Of a stretch of DNA of 64,000 nucleotides, positions 34,794 through 43,672 are shown piece after piece; positions within the stretch are counted from its first letter, which is position 1; the number at the start of each line of letters is the position of its first letter. The notes beneath the pieces are model-generated. The model was given only the letters and a program-made list of their open reading frames with translations, searched no databases and was not told where the DNA came from. Both the position numbers and the translations under genes were made by a program. Source of the DNA: Clostridiaceae bacterium UBA6085 (GTDB lineage Bacteria; Bacillota; Clostridia; Clostridiales; Clostridiaceae); assembly GCA_002428605.1 (NCBI GenBank), contig DIXH01000025.1:19197-83196 (forward strand), given 5' to 3'.

Positions 34794-36443
34794 CTATAAT
34801 ACTGCGCCCGGGCCAGGATAGAACCTTACAGGAAGGTCCACGGTAATTACAAGGGTGCTGCGGTCCGTCTTTCTGGCGCTTATCCTGCCTGAGTGCATCT
34901 TGACTATGTTTTCTGATATGGCAAGGCCGAGACCGCTGCCTCCGTTTCCGGAGAACCTTGATTTGTCCAGGCGGTAGAAACGCTCGAACATTTTCGGTAT
35001 CTCTGACTCATCGATGTCGCCAACGGAATTTTCCACGGAGACCCTTGCCAGAGTAGCTCCTTCTTCAAGTGACAGCAATACCTTTATAGGTACCTTTTCT
35101 GTCGAATACTTGATTGCATTGGTTATGAGATTCTCAAAAAGCCTGACTATCTGCTGCACATCAGCTTCCACAATGACATCAACCTTAGGCATGACCTTCT
35201 CCAGGGTATGTCCATATTCTTCCGCAAGAGGGATCATCTCCTCCACAAGCTGCTCTATGAGCTCCCTGAGGCTTACATTCATGATGTTAAGCTTGTGCTC
35301 TGGGCTCTCAAGCTTTGAGTATTCAAACAGGGACTCTATGAGCTCCTTGAGCCTAAGTGACTTTGAACTTGCAATCTCGATGTATTCCTTCCTCTTCTCA
35401 GGTGATATCGCATCTGACTTGGCTAGCTCGATATATCCGATAATGGAGGTAAGAGGAGTCCTCAGGTCATGGGATACGTTAGTGATGAGGTCGTTCTTCA
35501 TCTGTTCGAGCTTGCGTTCCTCCTCGATCCTGACATCGATGTCCGTTGCCATGGAATTTATGCTCTTAGCAAGGTTTGTAAGCTCATCATTTCCCTTTAC
35601 AGGAGCCTTGTACTTGAAGTTTCCTGTGGAAATGACCTTTACCGTATCAGAAAGCTGCTGGATGTAGTCCATCTTCCTCCTGGTTATTATGAGGAACAGG
35701 GCAACGAATAATAAAAGGGCAGCGAATAGGGCAAGTGATGTATTGTATACGTAGCTTAATGTGGTATCAACAACGGCTGCAGGAGCCGCCTTGACTATTA
35801 GATACCTGTCCTCGTCCAGGAAATTCATGGGATAGACCAAAGTCATCTCCTGTGCAGGGTCCTGAGGTGTACCGGGATTATGGTAGATTGTTGTTGAACC
35901 GGAATAGGACACATCAAAGCTGTTCTTGAGCACGTCGAATATATCCAGTTTTGACTCTGAGACGCCCTCGGTCTTGAACTGGATGTTTCCGTTGAGGTCG
36001 GTAACCATTACCTTCAGGTTTTCGACCCTTGAGAAATCCTCAATGAGATTCTTCATTGCCTGATAAAGGTCGAACTGCTTGGCAAGTGGATTGTTCTCAG
36101 AAGGATACCTGACATTTCTCCTCATCTCGTCGGTTATTTCGGTCTCTTCCTTGTACCTTAAGTCATTGATCATCCTTTCGGCGATATCGTATGCCGAGTC
36201 CCTTATGCTCTCAATGCCGCTGTCGTAGGAGATATGGGAGGTCTCAACGGTCCTCTCAGTCATCTTGTATGTGACGTTGTAGCCGATAAAGGCCGCCACG
36301 AGGCAGATCGCTACGGCGAAAATAAGTTCAAGCTGGATGTTGCTTGAGATCCTGTCCCGGATGATGCCGTCTATAAGGCTGAAGAACCTGTCGGACCTCG
36401 ATGCCTTTTTATTTGCAGTAGCCTTGTTCTGCTTATTTTTCAA
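34794..36443 (-). CDS. Sensor histidine kinase
   Basis: The 549-residue kinase has a cytoplasmic charged N-terminus, TM1 (about 40-60), an extracellular sensor region of about 165 residues, TM2 (about 228-252), HAMP, and HisKA with the phosphorylated His in NVSHDLRTPLTSIIGYIE. An HATPase_c domain follows with N-box LITNAIKYS and G boxes GSGLGLAISENIVKMHSG. Translation likely begins at a TTG overlapping the end of the response regulator. The pair sits next to the penicillin-binding protein gene and resembles cell-envelope two-component systems, but the signal is unknown. Confidence 0.92.
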   Translation of the reverse strand: MKNKQNKATANKKASRSDRFFSLIDGIIRDRISSNIQLELIFAVAICLVAAFIGYNVTYKMTERTVETSHISYDSGIESIRDSAYDIAERMINDLRYKEETEITDEMRRNVRYPSENNPLAKQFDLYQAMKNLIEDFSRVENLKVMVTDLNGNIQFKTEGVSESKLDIFDVLKNSFDVSYSGSTTIYHNPGTPQDPAQEMTLVYPMNFLDEDRYLIVKAAPAAVVDTTLSYVYNTSLALFAALLLFVALFLIITRRKMDYIQQLSDTVKVISTGNFKYKAPVKGNDELTNLAKSINSMATDIDVRIEEERKLEQMKNDLITNVSHDLRTPLTSIIGYIELAKSDAISPEKRKEYIEIASSKSLRLKELIESLFEYSKLESPEHKLNIMNVSLRELIEQLVEEMIPLAEEYGHTLEKVMPKVDVIVEADVQQIVRLFENLITNAIKYSTEKVPIKVLLSLEEGATLARVSVENSVGDIDESEIPKMFERFYRLDKSRFSGNGGSGLGLAISENIVKMHSGRISARKTDRSTLVITVDLPVRFYPGPGAVL

Positions 36444-37128
36444 CCTTGTATCCTACTCCCCAGACTGTCTTGATGTATCTTGGATTCCTTGGATCGTCCT
36501 CGATCTTCTCCCTTAGCTTCCTGATATGGACCATTACGGTGTTTTCGGACTCAAGGAATTCCTCTTTCCAGACATTCTCATAAATCTTCTCGACGGAAAG
36601 CACGATCCCCACGTTCCTTGTCATGTATTCAAGCATGTCGAATTCGGTCTTTGTAAGCTTGATGTCCTTCTCGCCCTTCTTGACCTCCCTTGTGCCTATG
36701 TTGATCGTGATGTCGTCAAGGGTAAGTACATTCTCGTTTCGTGGCTTTTCACTGTTAAGGACATAGTATCTCCTTAGCTGGCTCTTCACTCTTGCGATCA
36801 GCTCAAGGGGATTGAAGGGTTTGGTAAGATAATCGTCGGCGCCTGAAGTGAGGCCATGGATCTTGTCCATGTCCTGTGTCTTCGCTGAAAGCATTATGAT
36901 CGGCATGTTCTTTGTCTTCCTGAGCTCCATTGTAGCCTGGATTCCATCCTTCTTGGGCATCATTATGTCCAGGATGATCAGGTCCACATGGTTGCTTGCG
37001 ATCATTTCCAGTGCCTCTTCTCCGTTTGTTGCCTTGAGCGTATTGTAGCCCTCGTTTGCAAGATAGATCTCGATGAGCTCCCTTATCTCCTTTTCATCGT
37101 CTACGATGAGTATTGTCTGTTTGTCCAT
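36433..37128 (-). CDS. OmpR-family response regulator
   Basis: The 231-residue regulator has an N-terminal receiver domain (TILIVDDEKEIRELIEIYL), with acceptor Asp in DLIILDIMMPKKDG and the Lys in DDYLTKPFNPLEL. The C-terminal winged-helix domain ends VHIRKLREKIEDDP and TVWGVGYKVEK. The start is MDKQTILIVDDEK after GGAGGT; the longer frame to 37191 is not used. It overlaps the kinase gene downstream. Divergent orientation to the PBP gene at 37359 suggests that gene as a possible target. Confidence 0.94.
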   Translation of the reverse strand: MDKQTILIVDDEKEIRELIEIYLANEGYNTLKATNGEEALEMIASNHVDLIILDIMMPKKDGIQATMELRKTKNMPIIMLSAKTQDMDKIHGLTSGADDYLTKPFNPLELIARVKSQLRRYYVLNSEKPRNENVLTLDDITINIGTREVKKGEKDIKLTKTEFDMLEYMTRNVGIVLSVEKIYENVWKEEFLESENTVMVHIRKLREKIEDDPRNPRYIKTVWGVGYKVEK

Positions 37129-37358
37129 ATTGAACCTCCGATATATATTGATACCAGTATATGGCATAATTCTTAATATTTGTGTCTTCAAGCCTTAATC
37201 GGGCCTGAAATAGCGTTCCTATAAGGTTATTATACAATATAGTGGAATTTAAGCCATTTTCAATTAGGCATCAAAGGGAAAGTTCATCTTTTCTTAAGGT
37301 TTAAGCAAGATTGCTTCTGTAGTATGATATGTGTATAAATTTAAGCAAGAGGATCGAT

Positions 37359-40238
37359 ATGGATTTTAAGAATAGAAAAAAGAAGAAATTTGACAGATAC
37401 AATGCTCTGCTCATCGTTATGCTTGCAGTATTCAGTGTAATCATCGCAAGGCTTACAACGCTTCAGGTGATAATGGGCGAGGAATACGCTGAACGGGCAA
37501 ATGACGAATTCATCAAGAACCTGAGCGAGAAAGCCCCCAGAGGGGACATCATCGACAGCGAGGGGAATATCCTTGCAACATCGGTCCAGAGCTACAATCT
37601 CGTATACGTGGATACCGCCGAGGCAAGGAAAGAGATATACAATACAATAGACAAGGTGAACTCACTGCTGGAAAAGGCTGGGGAGTCTGATTCTGATGCC
37701 TTCGAACTGAAGCTTGAACCTTTCAGGTTCGAGTTCTCATCTGAAACCCCGGAGGGACTCAGGCGCCTTGAGCTCAGATGGAAAAAGGACAGAGGGATCG
37801 ATTCCCTGATATTCAATGAGTCGCTGATGGCGACCACGGGAAAGGAAAAGATCTCGGAGCTCAATGAGTCGGAGACAGACCTCCTTGACGGCATGGTGAT
37901 CGCATACGGAGCAGAGGATACCTTCTATTATCTGATAAAGAAATACAAGATATATGAGGCCCTTGAAGATGGTTCCGACAAGAACAAGGAGTATTCAACG
38001 ATGAGCGGTGAGGAGCTTTATGCTTTGATGAGCACGAGGCTTTCAGATGCTGCGATCAGGGACTACATAGAGATCAAGGACAGCATAACAATGGAGAGCT
38101 ACCAGGGCTCAAGGGCTGTTACGATTGTAAACAACATGAAGGAGGACAGCGCTTTCACATTCATGCAGCAGCTGTCTGACCTTCCGGGCATACAGGTTGA
38201 CACGGAGCCCATAAGGCTTTATCCATACGGCGAGATGGCGGCTCATGTCCTGGGCTATCTGTCACCTATAAACAGTACCCAGAAGGACAGGTATGAGGAA
38301 AGAGGCTATGACGTATCAGTAGACTACATCGGCGCTTCCGGAATAGAGGCGGCATATGAGGACAGGCTCAAGGGAAGCAAGGGTGGAAGTACGGTCGAAG
38401 TAGACAAGAACGGAAGGACCGTCAAGGAGCTCTTCAGACTGGATGTCAACCCGGGCAACACCGTTCAGCTTTCAATCGATATGGAGCTTCAGAACATAGC
38501 TGAAAAAGGCCTTAGAGAGATTTCAGAACAGCTGACGACAACCAATAGGATACACACGACAGGCGGATATATTTCGGATTCCTCGAATGCGACAAGAGGA
38601 GCTGTTGTGGCAATTGAGGTCAAGACAGGGAGGGTGCTGACATTAGCAAGCTTCCCGAGCTACGATCCCAACATATTCGCAGTCCCCGGAAGGCTTACTC
38701 CGGAACTTTACAGGAAATACTTCAATCCTGACTATGAAGCCTTTGGCAATGACCTCATACAAAGGCTCAACCTCAGGGACAAGGAAGGAAATGCGATAAG
38801 CATTGACTACCTTTTCCCACTTAATTCAGACGGTACGAGAAGGGACCCATATGACCTTTATGCAAGGCCGTTCTTCAATTACGCAACGCAGGGAATAACG
38901 CCTCCCGGATCCACATTCAAGCCTATAACGGCAGTGGCAGCCCTTGAGGAAGGAGCAATAACACCTTCTACGATAATATTCGACGGCGGATCGTTCACAA
39001 GCTCATCACTTCGAGGCTACAGGGTTAGGAATGACGGAGGCTCTGCCTACGGTTCCCTTAACCTGAATAAGGCGATGGCCAAGTCTTCTAACGTGTTTTT
39101 TGCAGACCTTGGCTACAGGCTCTACCAGAACGGAGGACTGAACTCCATATCCGAATGGGCATGGAAGCTGGGTCTCGGCCACAACCCCGATGAGCCTGCC
39201 CACAGCACCACAGGTATCGAGATAAGCGAGAACATACAAAGCAATGTTTACAACCACGAGAGCAAGAGGCTGATAACCCAGAGGCTCATAAATTTCGGCG
39301 TTGTCGAGTTCCTGAATGCAGGAAAGGCAAGGAACGGTTCTGCGTTCAAGCCCATAAGCATAGGTGTCGACAATGCTGACATGGATTCAACGGCACTTGC
39401 GAAACAGGCAATCAAGGATGCGGTCAAGGATGCCCTTGATATAAGCCTTGATGATGCCAATATCAGGAAGGGACCGAAGCTTGAGGACTTCTCGAAGGTA
39501 CTGACACCTCTTTTCCAGGACTTTATCGATACTCTTCCTGCAGGGTCTGATGTTGAGAAGGCAAGCTACTATGCGAACCAGATAGCAGAATATATTGTGT
39601 ATGACAAGGTAAATGAGATGTGGAGCCCGGTCAATGTAATATCCGCTTCGCTCGGACAGGGCGATACCCAGATAAGCCTGCTTCAGATGGCGAACTCCAT
39701 AGCTACCATAGCAAATGGCGGAACCAGATACAGGACCTCCCTGGTGGACAGGGTCCTCGATGAGGAAGGCAACATAATACTTGAAAACCAGCCTGAAGTA
39801 CTTGAGGAGACCGGAATAAGCGCAAGCACCCTTGAAGCTGTAAGAAACAGCATGAGGGCTGTAAATGAGCCAGGCGGTACAGCCTACTCAACCTTCAGGA
39901 ATTTCCCTATAGCTACCGCAGGAAAGACAGGAACCGCAAGCGTACGAAGCAATGATTCTGCATTCATAGGAAGGTCCGCGTACGGAGTGTATGTCACATA
40001 CGCACCTGCTGATGACCCTCTGATCGCGATTGCCGTAGTAGTATACGACAGCACCAGAGGATCATATGTGGCACCGATAGCTCTTGCCATGTACGAGGAG
40101 TATTTCAAGGACATGCTGGAGACTCAGTATCCGGGCTACGTAAGGAAATACAACTATGAGATAGATGACCCGTACGAACAGGTGACAGGTGATTATGACG
40201 GAAATCCGATAGAGGATGAGACTGTTGTAAATCAGTAG
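37359..40238 (+). CDS. Class B penicillin-binding protein, PBP2-like transpeptidase
   Basis: The 959-residue protein has a short cytoplasmic KKKK-rich N-terminus, one membrane anchor (LLIVMLAVFSVIIARLTTLQ), a dimerisation domain beginning KAPRGDIIDSEGNILATS, and a transpeptidase. All catalytic motifs are present: S518-T-F-K521 in PPGSTFKPI, S576-S-N578, and K856-T-G-T859. It cross-links peptidoglycan outside the membrane, as MrdA/SpoVD-type enzymes do. Large insertions explain the length compared with about 700 residues for PBP2. The ATG at 37359 follows AGAGGA. It contrasts with the degenerate lipoprotein homologue at 2996. Confidence 0.92.
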   Translation: MDFKNRKKKKFDRYNALLIVMLAVFSVIIARLTTLQVIMGEEYAERANDEFIKNLSEKAPRGDIIDSEGNILATSVQSYNLVYVDTAEARKEIYNTIDKVNSLLEKAGESDSDAFELKLEPFRFEFSSETPEGLRRLELRWKKDRGIDSLIFNESLMATTGKEKISELNESETDLLDGMVIAYGAEDTFYYLIKKYKIYEALEDGSDKNKEYSTMSGEELYALMSTRLSDAAIRDYIEIKDSITMESYQGSRAVTIVNNMKEDSAFTFMQQLSDLPGIQVDTEPIRLYPYGEMAAHVLGYLSPINSTQKDRYEERGYDVSVDYIGASGIEAAYEDRLKGSKGGSTVEVDKNGRTVKELFRLDVNPGNTVQLSIDMELQNIAEKGLREISEQLTTTNRIHTTGGYISDSSNATRGAVVAIEVKTGRVLTLASFPSYDPNIFAVPGRLTPELYRKYFNPDYEAFGNDLIQRLNLRDKEGNAISIDYLFPLNSDGTRRDPYDLYARPFFNYATQGITPPGSTFKPITAVAALEEGAITPSTIIFDGGSFTSSSLRGYRVRNDGGSAYGSLNLNKAMAKSSNVFFADLGYRLYQNGGLNSISEWAWKLGLGHNPDEPAHSTTGIEISENIQSNVYNHESKRLITQRLINFGVVEFLNAGKARNGSAFKPISIGVDNADMDSTALAKQAIKDAVKDALDISLDDANIRKGPKLEDFSKVLTPLFQDFIDTLPAGSDVEKASYYANQIAEYIVYDKVNEMWSPVNVISASLGQGDTQISLLQMANSIATIANGGTRYRTSLVDRVLDEEGNIILENQPEVLEETGISASTLEAVRNSMRAVNEPGGTAYSTFRNFPIATAGKTGTASVRSNDSAFIGRSAYGVYVTYAPADDPLIAIAVVVYDSTRGSYVAPIALAMYEEYFKDMLETQYPGYVRKYNYEIDDPYEQVTGDYDGNPIEDETVVNQ

Positions 40239-40253
40239 GATGATGGAGGTACC

Positions 40254-41150
40254 ATGGAAAGAGTGAAGCCACAATATGCGGTCATGGCATTTGCTGCTGC
40301 AGCACTGTATGCAGCAAGCGCTCCGGCATCCAAGCTTCTGCTTGAACAGGCAACGCCTGTCTTCATGGCTTCCTTCCTTTATCTAGGAGCCGGAATAGGC
40401 ATGTCCCTTGTTGGCATGCTTCGCAAAAGCCTCAATAATGGACATAAGGAAACGAGGCTGGACAGGAGTGACCTGACCTTTGTGGTGCTTATGATCATCC
40501 TGGACATCATAGCTCCGATCCTTCTTATGATAGGACTGAGGATGACCACCGCTTCAAATGCATCGCTGCTTAACAACTTCGAGATCGCAGCCACTTCAAT
40601 GATAGCATTCATGCTATTCGGCGAGCCTGTGTCGAAGAGGCTCTGGAAGGGGATAGCCGTAATAACGGCAGCAAGCATGCTGCTGTCGCTTGGAGAAGCT
40701 GGCAGCCTGAACTTTTCACTTGGTTCAGTCTTCGTGCTTCTGGCAGCTACAGCCTGGGGATTTGAGAACAATTGCACCAGGATGCTTTCGCTAAAGGATC
40801 CGCTTCAGGTGGTTGTCCTTAAAGGCCTTGGATCAGGAGCTGGGTCTCTCATTGTAGCGTTTTTGATCGGAGATGCACCTCCTGAACTGAAATTTGTGCT
40901 ATATGCAATGATATTGGGGTTTTTCTCATATGGAATGAGCATATGGCTCTACGTATATGCACAGAGAGGACTTGGCGCCGCGAGGACAAGCTCCTACTAC
41001 GCTGTTGCGCCGTTTATAGGAGCCGCCATATCGTATGCGGTATTCCACGATCCATTGTCTCCGACCTTCCTTGCAGCCCTTGTGCTGATGATGATCGGAA
41101 GCTACCTTGCTGCCTTTGATGGATTACGGCGGGAGAAACAAAGCACCTAA
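40254..41150 (+). CDS. EamA/DMT-family transporter
   Basis: The 298-residue protein has ten helices in two EamA repeats (AVMAFAAAALYAASAPASKLLL; LLAATAWGFENNCTRMLSLKD). The end of each repeat shows the typical motif (RMTTASNASLLNNFEIAATS; GLGAARTSSYYAVAPFIGA). Such carriers export metabolites or drugs, and the substrate is not evident. GATGGAGG precedes the ATG, 15 bases after the PBP gene stop, so read-through co-expression is possible. Confidence 0.88.
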   Translation: MERVKPQYAVMAFAAAALYAASAPASKLLLEQATPVFMASFLYLGAGIGMSLVGMLRKSLNNGHKETRLDRSDLTFVVLMIILDIIAPILLMIGLRMTTASNASLLNNFEIAATSMIAFMLFGEPVSKRLWKGIAVITAASMLLSLGEAGSLNFSLGSVFVLLAATAWGFENNCTRMLSLKDPLQVVVLKGLGSGAGSLIVAFLIGDAPPELKFVLYAMILGFFSYGMSIWLYVYAQRGLGAARTSSYYAVAPFIGAAISYAVFHDPLSPTFLAALVLMMIGSYLAAFDGLRREKQST

Positions 41151-41275
41151 ATCAGCTTATTTTAATTGTGAATTTTTAAGCAATATTTAGAGTTGATGCT
41201 GTACCATTGTACTGTCAAATCTGCTATAATTTATGGGTTGAAAAGTAATGCCTTGAAGGCGAAATAGGGAATGAT

Positions 41276-41674
41276 ATGAAAGTTAAGAAATGGGACATTA
41301 TAATAATCGCATTATTCGTGCTCCTGTCCTTTGTTCCTGTCGGCATATTCGCCATGACAGTTGCAGGCAATGATGAGACTGACGGCGTATATGCCGTGGT
41401 AACGGTGCAGGGAGAGGAATACAGGACGATAAAGCTCACCGGGCATACTGGAAGCGAGGACATCCTTGTCAAGACCGAGCTCGGTATGAACCTTATTCAG
41501 GTCGTTGACGGGAAGGTAATGATGTTCGAAGCAGACTGTCCTGACCAGGTGTGCGTATACCAGGGCGCTGCGAGCAAGCCTGGTGATATGATAGTATGCC
41601 TGCCTCACAAGGTAGTGGTTGAAATCAAGGGTACGGTTCCTGATGAAGAACAGACCGATATTACCACGAATTGA
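41276..41674 (+). CDS. NusG domain II-containing membrane-anchored protein
   Basis: The 132-residue protein has an N-terminal helix (DIIIIALFVLLSFVPVGIFA) that anchors it outside the cell. An extracytoplasmic NusG_II domain follows: VYAVVTVQGEEYRTIKLTG, ADCPDQVCVYQG, and MIVCLPHKVVVEI. The two conserved Cys (DCPDQVC, VCLPH) are kept. This family commonly neighbours the Gx transporter family, as here, and sometimes flavinylation genes, suggesting an extracytoplasmic redox or lipid function. The function is not established. Confidence 0.87.
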   Translation: MKVKKWDIIIIALFVLLSFVPVGIFAMTVAGNDETDGVYAVVTVQGEEYRTIKLTGHTGSEDILVKTELGMNLIQVVDGKVMMFEADCPDQVCVYQGAASKPGDMIVCLPHKVVVEIKGTVPDEEQTDITTN

Positions 41675-41684
41675 GGTGGAAAGC

Positions 41685-42215
41685 ATGAACAAGACAACAA
41701 GGATGGTTTTCATAGCACTTATAGTAGCGCAGGCCCTTGTGCTTCACGTGGTAGAGGGCATGATACCTCTTCCGATCGGCGTTCCGGGTGCAAGGCTGGG
41801 ACTTGCCAACATATTCACGATAATTTCCCTGTATACTCTTGGATTCAAGTCATCACTGGTTGTGGTACTTCTGAGGGTCTTCCTGGCCACCTTCTTCGGC
41901 GGTAACCTGTCGTCCATGCTGTACAGCCTGAGCGGAGGACTGCTTAGCCTTATGGTGATGGCAGCGGTAAAGAATCTTCTGAAGGACAAGGTCTCCATCA
42001 TAGGTGTATCCGGCGCAGGAGCCATAAGCCACAACATAGGTCAGCTTCTTGTTGCTTCCTACATTGTGCAGAATATTACTGTAATGCTGTATCTGCCGGT
42101 ACTGACCTTCATAGGCATCGGAACGGGTATATTCGTAGGCATCACTGCTAATTTCATCATGGCTCACCTGAGGAAGATCCCTTCCCTGAAGAAGATAATG
42201 GCAACTGTCGAGTAA
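41685..42215 (+). CDS. Gx transporter family / heptaprenyl diphosphate synthase component I-like membrane protein
   Basis: The 176-residue protein has five to six helices and matches the Hpre_diP_synt_I (PF07456)/Gx transporter pattern: GMIPLPIGVPGARLGLANIF, VVLLRVFLATFFGGN, and GVSGAGAISHNIGQL. The start MNKTTRM at 41685 follows GAGGTGGAAAG, ten bases after the NusG_II gene. The old prenyl-synthase label is doubtful, and an ECF-type S-component-like transporter role is more likely. The conserved partnership with the NusG_II protein supports a joint function. Confidence 0.85.
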   Translation: MNKTTRMVFIALIVAQALVLHVVEGMIPLPIGVPGARLGLANIFTIISLYTLGFKSSLVVVLLRVFLATFFGGNLSSMLYSLSGGLLSLMVMAAVKNLLKDKVSIIGVSGAGAISHNIGQLLVASYIVQNITVMLYLPVLTFIGIGTGIFVGITANFIMAHLRKIPSLKKIMATVE

Positions 42216-42318
42216 CCGGAGCATCATGCGTGGCATGGTGCTTTTTTCATTGAAAGAAGCTAAAAAATAAGCCTGAAAAAATATTTTATAAAAATGAATG
42301 AATTGTTAACAAAGACTA

Positions 42319-42389
42319 TTGACACTGAATATATGCAGTGATAATATTAAAAGTTATAATTTGACAGAAAAACTTCTTTAGGGTATAAT
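42319..42389 (+). promoter_or_regulatory. Two tandem strong sigma-A promoters of veg
   Basis: The nearer promoter is a perfect consensus: TTGACA (42361-42366), 17 bases, TATAAT (42384-42389). A second lies upstream: TTGACA (42319-42324), 17 bases, TAATAT (42342-42347). Transcription from the nearer should start near 42396, leaving only room for the ribosome site before the ATG at 42412. Confidence 0.9.
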
Positions 42390-42411
42390 GGTACAGGAAG
42401 AAGGTGGTTTG

Positions 42412-42657
42412 ATGGACAGGAACACCAGCGTAGAGAGCATTGAAGCCATACGCGAGGAAATCTCGAACAACGTAGGAAAAAACGTCAAATTGAAAGCCAA
42501 TGTTGGCAGACGGAAGATTTACGAGAGCACCGGCATAATCGAACAGGCTTATTCCAGTATTTTTCTAGTAAGACTGGACAACGAAAGCAAAGGGACTGTT
42601 ACATTCAGCTACTCAGACGTACTGACAAAGACAGTTCAGCTGTTATACAAGAACTAA
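42412..42657 (+). CDS. veg: Veg family protein
   Basis: The 81-residue protein matches Veg of Bacillus: an N-terminal helix ESIEAIREEISNNVGKNVKL, then a small SH3-like barrel (RRKIYESTGIIEQAYSSIFLVR, GTVTFSYSDVLTKTVQL). In Bacillus it affects biofilm regulation, and the gene is known for its very strong promoter, which is also seen here. The ATG at 42412 follows AAGAAGGTGG. Placement just before ispE is the same as in Bacillus (veg ... ispE). A terminator follows. Confidence 0.9.
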   Translation: MDRNTSVESIEAIREEISNNVGKNVKLKANVGRRKIYESTGIIEQAYSSIFLVRLDNESKGTVTFSYSDVLTKTVQLLYKN

Positions 42658-42690
42658 AGGCATCCAATCCGGGTGCCTTTTTCCTGTTTT
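42657..42690 (+). terminator. Terminator after veg
   Basis: GGCATCC (42659-42665) pairs with GGGTGCC (42671-42677) with one G-U, followed by TTTTTCCTGTTTTT. Confidence 0.85.
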
Positions 42691-42721
42691 TGGGATATAA
42701 TTTAGGCAATGGAGTCTGTGG

Positions 42722-42774
42722 GGTGAAAGTATCACCATACGGTGAAATTATCACCAATCGGTGAAAGTATCACC
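42722..42774 (+). repeat. Three phased 15-bp palindromes upstream of ispE (GGTGA-N5-TCACC)
   Basis: Near-identical units at 42722-42736, 42741-42755 and 42760-42774 read GGTGAAAGTATCACC, GGTGAAATTATCACC and GGTGAAAGTATCACC. They are separated by four bases, giving an exact 19-base period. They lie between a TATAAT-like -10 (42696-42701) and the ispE ribosome site, where a bound repressor would block transcription. In RNA each could also form a short stem. No matching regulator was recognised in the window. Confidence 0.85.
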
Positions 42775-42797
42775 TCTACTGGAAGGAGATGCCTGAA

Positions 42798-43640
42798 ATG
42801 AGGCTTGAAGCACATGCGAAAATCAACCTGTCCCTTGATATCGTCGCAAAGAGGGAGGATGGCTATCATCTCCTTGAAATGGTAATGCAGGAAATTGAGC
42901 TGCACGACGTGGTTGAGGTAGAAAAAGCGGATAAGGGCATAACCCTTTCCTGCAGCAAGGAGTACATACCCTGCAATTCAAAGAATACAGCCTATAAGGC
43001 TGCTGAAATGATGATCAAGAGATGCGGTATAGATGGGGGAGTAAGGATATCTATCGAGAAGAACATACCTGTAGCTGCCGGACTTGCCGGGGGCTCCACA
43101 GATGCCGCTGCGGTCATCAGAGGTATGAATGAGGTTTATGGCCTGGGCTTGTCCATGGAAGAGATGATGGGTCTTGGACTGAAGGTGGGAGCAGACGTGC
43201 CTTATTGCCTTGTGGGCGGGACAGCCCTCTGCAGCGGGGTAGGTGAAGTAGTGAAACCGCTGAAGCCATTTTCAGGAGTTGACGTCCTTCTTGTTAAGCC
43301 TGCATTCGGTGTGTCGACCAAGGATGCCTATATGGGATTCGAGCTGGACAAGGTGAAGAGGCACGTATCAACCAGAAGGCTGATCTCTGCAATGGAAATG
43401 CGGAATCTTGACGCAGTCGCATATAACATGCGGAACCTGCTTGAGAATGTGACCCTCAGGAAGCACCCTATATTGAAGACCATCAAGGAGTCGCTTTCTG
43501 AACATGGAGCTATAGGCACCCTGATGAGCGGAAGCGGCCCGACCGTGTATGGGATCTTCAGTAATGCAGAGGATGCCGGAAAGGCGGAAGTGTTTTTCAG
43601 GGACAAGTACAGGGAAGTAATACTTACAAAGACAAGATAA
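42798..43640 (+). CDS. ispE: 4-diphosphocytidyl-2-C-methyl-D-erythritol kinase
   Basis: The 280-residue GHMP kinase of the non-mevalonate isoprenoid pathway phosphorylates CDP-methylerythritol. It has the substrate segment AHAKINLSLDIVAKREDGYH, the ATP loop VAAGLAGGSTDAAAV, ADVPYCLVGGTALCSG, and the C-terminal MSGSGPTVYGIF. The start is taken as 42798, nine bases after AAGGAG (42783-42788). The ATG at 42789 abuts that site. The three palindromes just upstream suggest dedicated regulation. Confidence 0.95.
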   Translation: MRLEAHAKINLSLDIVAKREDGYHLLEMVMQEIELHDVVEVEKADKGITLSCSKEYIPCNSKNTAYKAAEMMIKRCGIDGGVRISIEKNIPVAAGLAGGSTDAAAVIRGMNEVYGLGLSMEEMMGLGLKVGADVPYCLVGGTALCSGVGEVVKPLKPFSGVDVLLVKPAFGVSTKDAYMGFELDKVKRHVSTRRLISAMEMRNLDAVAYNMRNLLENVTLRKHPILKTIKESLSEHGAIGTLMSGSGPTVYGIFSNAEDAGKAEVFFRDKYREVILTKTR

Positions 43641-43672
43641 AGGACCCAAACTTTGGGTCCTTAAATTATTGC
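43639..43672. terminator. Bidirectional terminator between ispE and the UgtP-like gene
   Basis: AAGGACCCAAA (43640-43650) pairs with TTTGGGTCCTT (43652-43662), and AAATTATTGC follows. It overlaps the stop codon of the convergent minus-strand gene. Confidence 0.75.

Noticed and set aside
37329..37358. Longer N-terminus of the PBP2-like protein
   Set aside because: The extra ten residues have no ribosome site, whereas the ATG at 37359 has AGAGGA and gives the usual charged cytoplasmic start.
42722..42774. Short CRISPR-like array before ispE
   Set aside because: Units are 15 bp with 4-bp gaps, far too short for repeats and spacers, and no cas genes are near.
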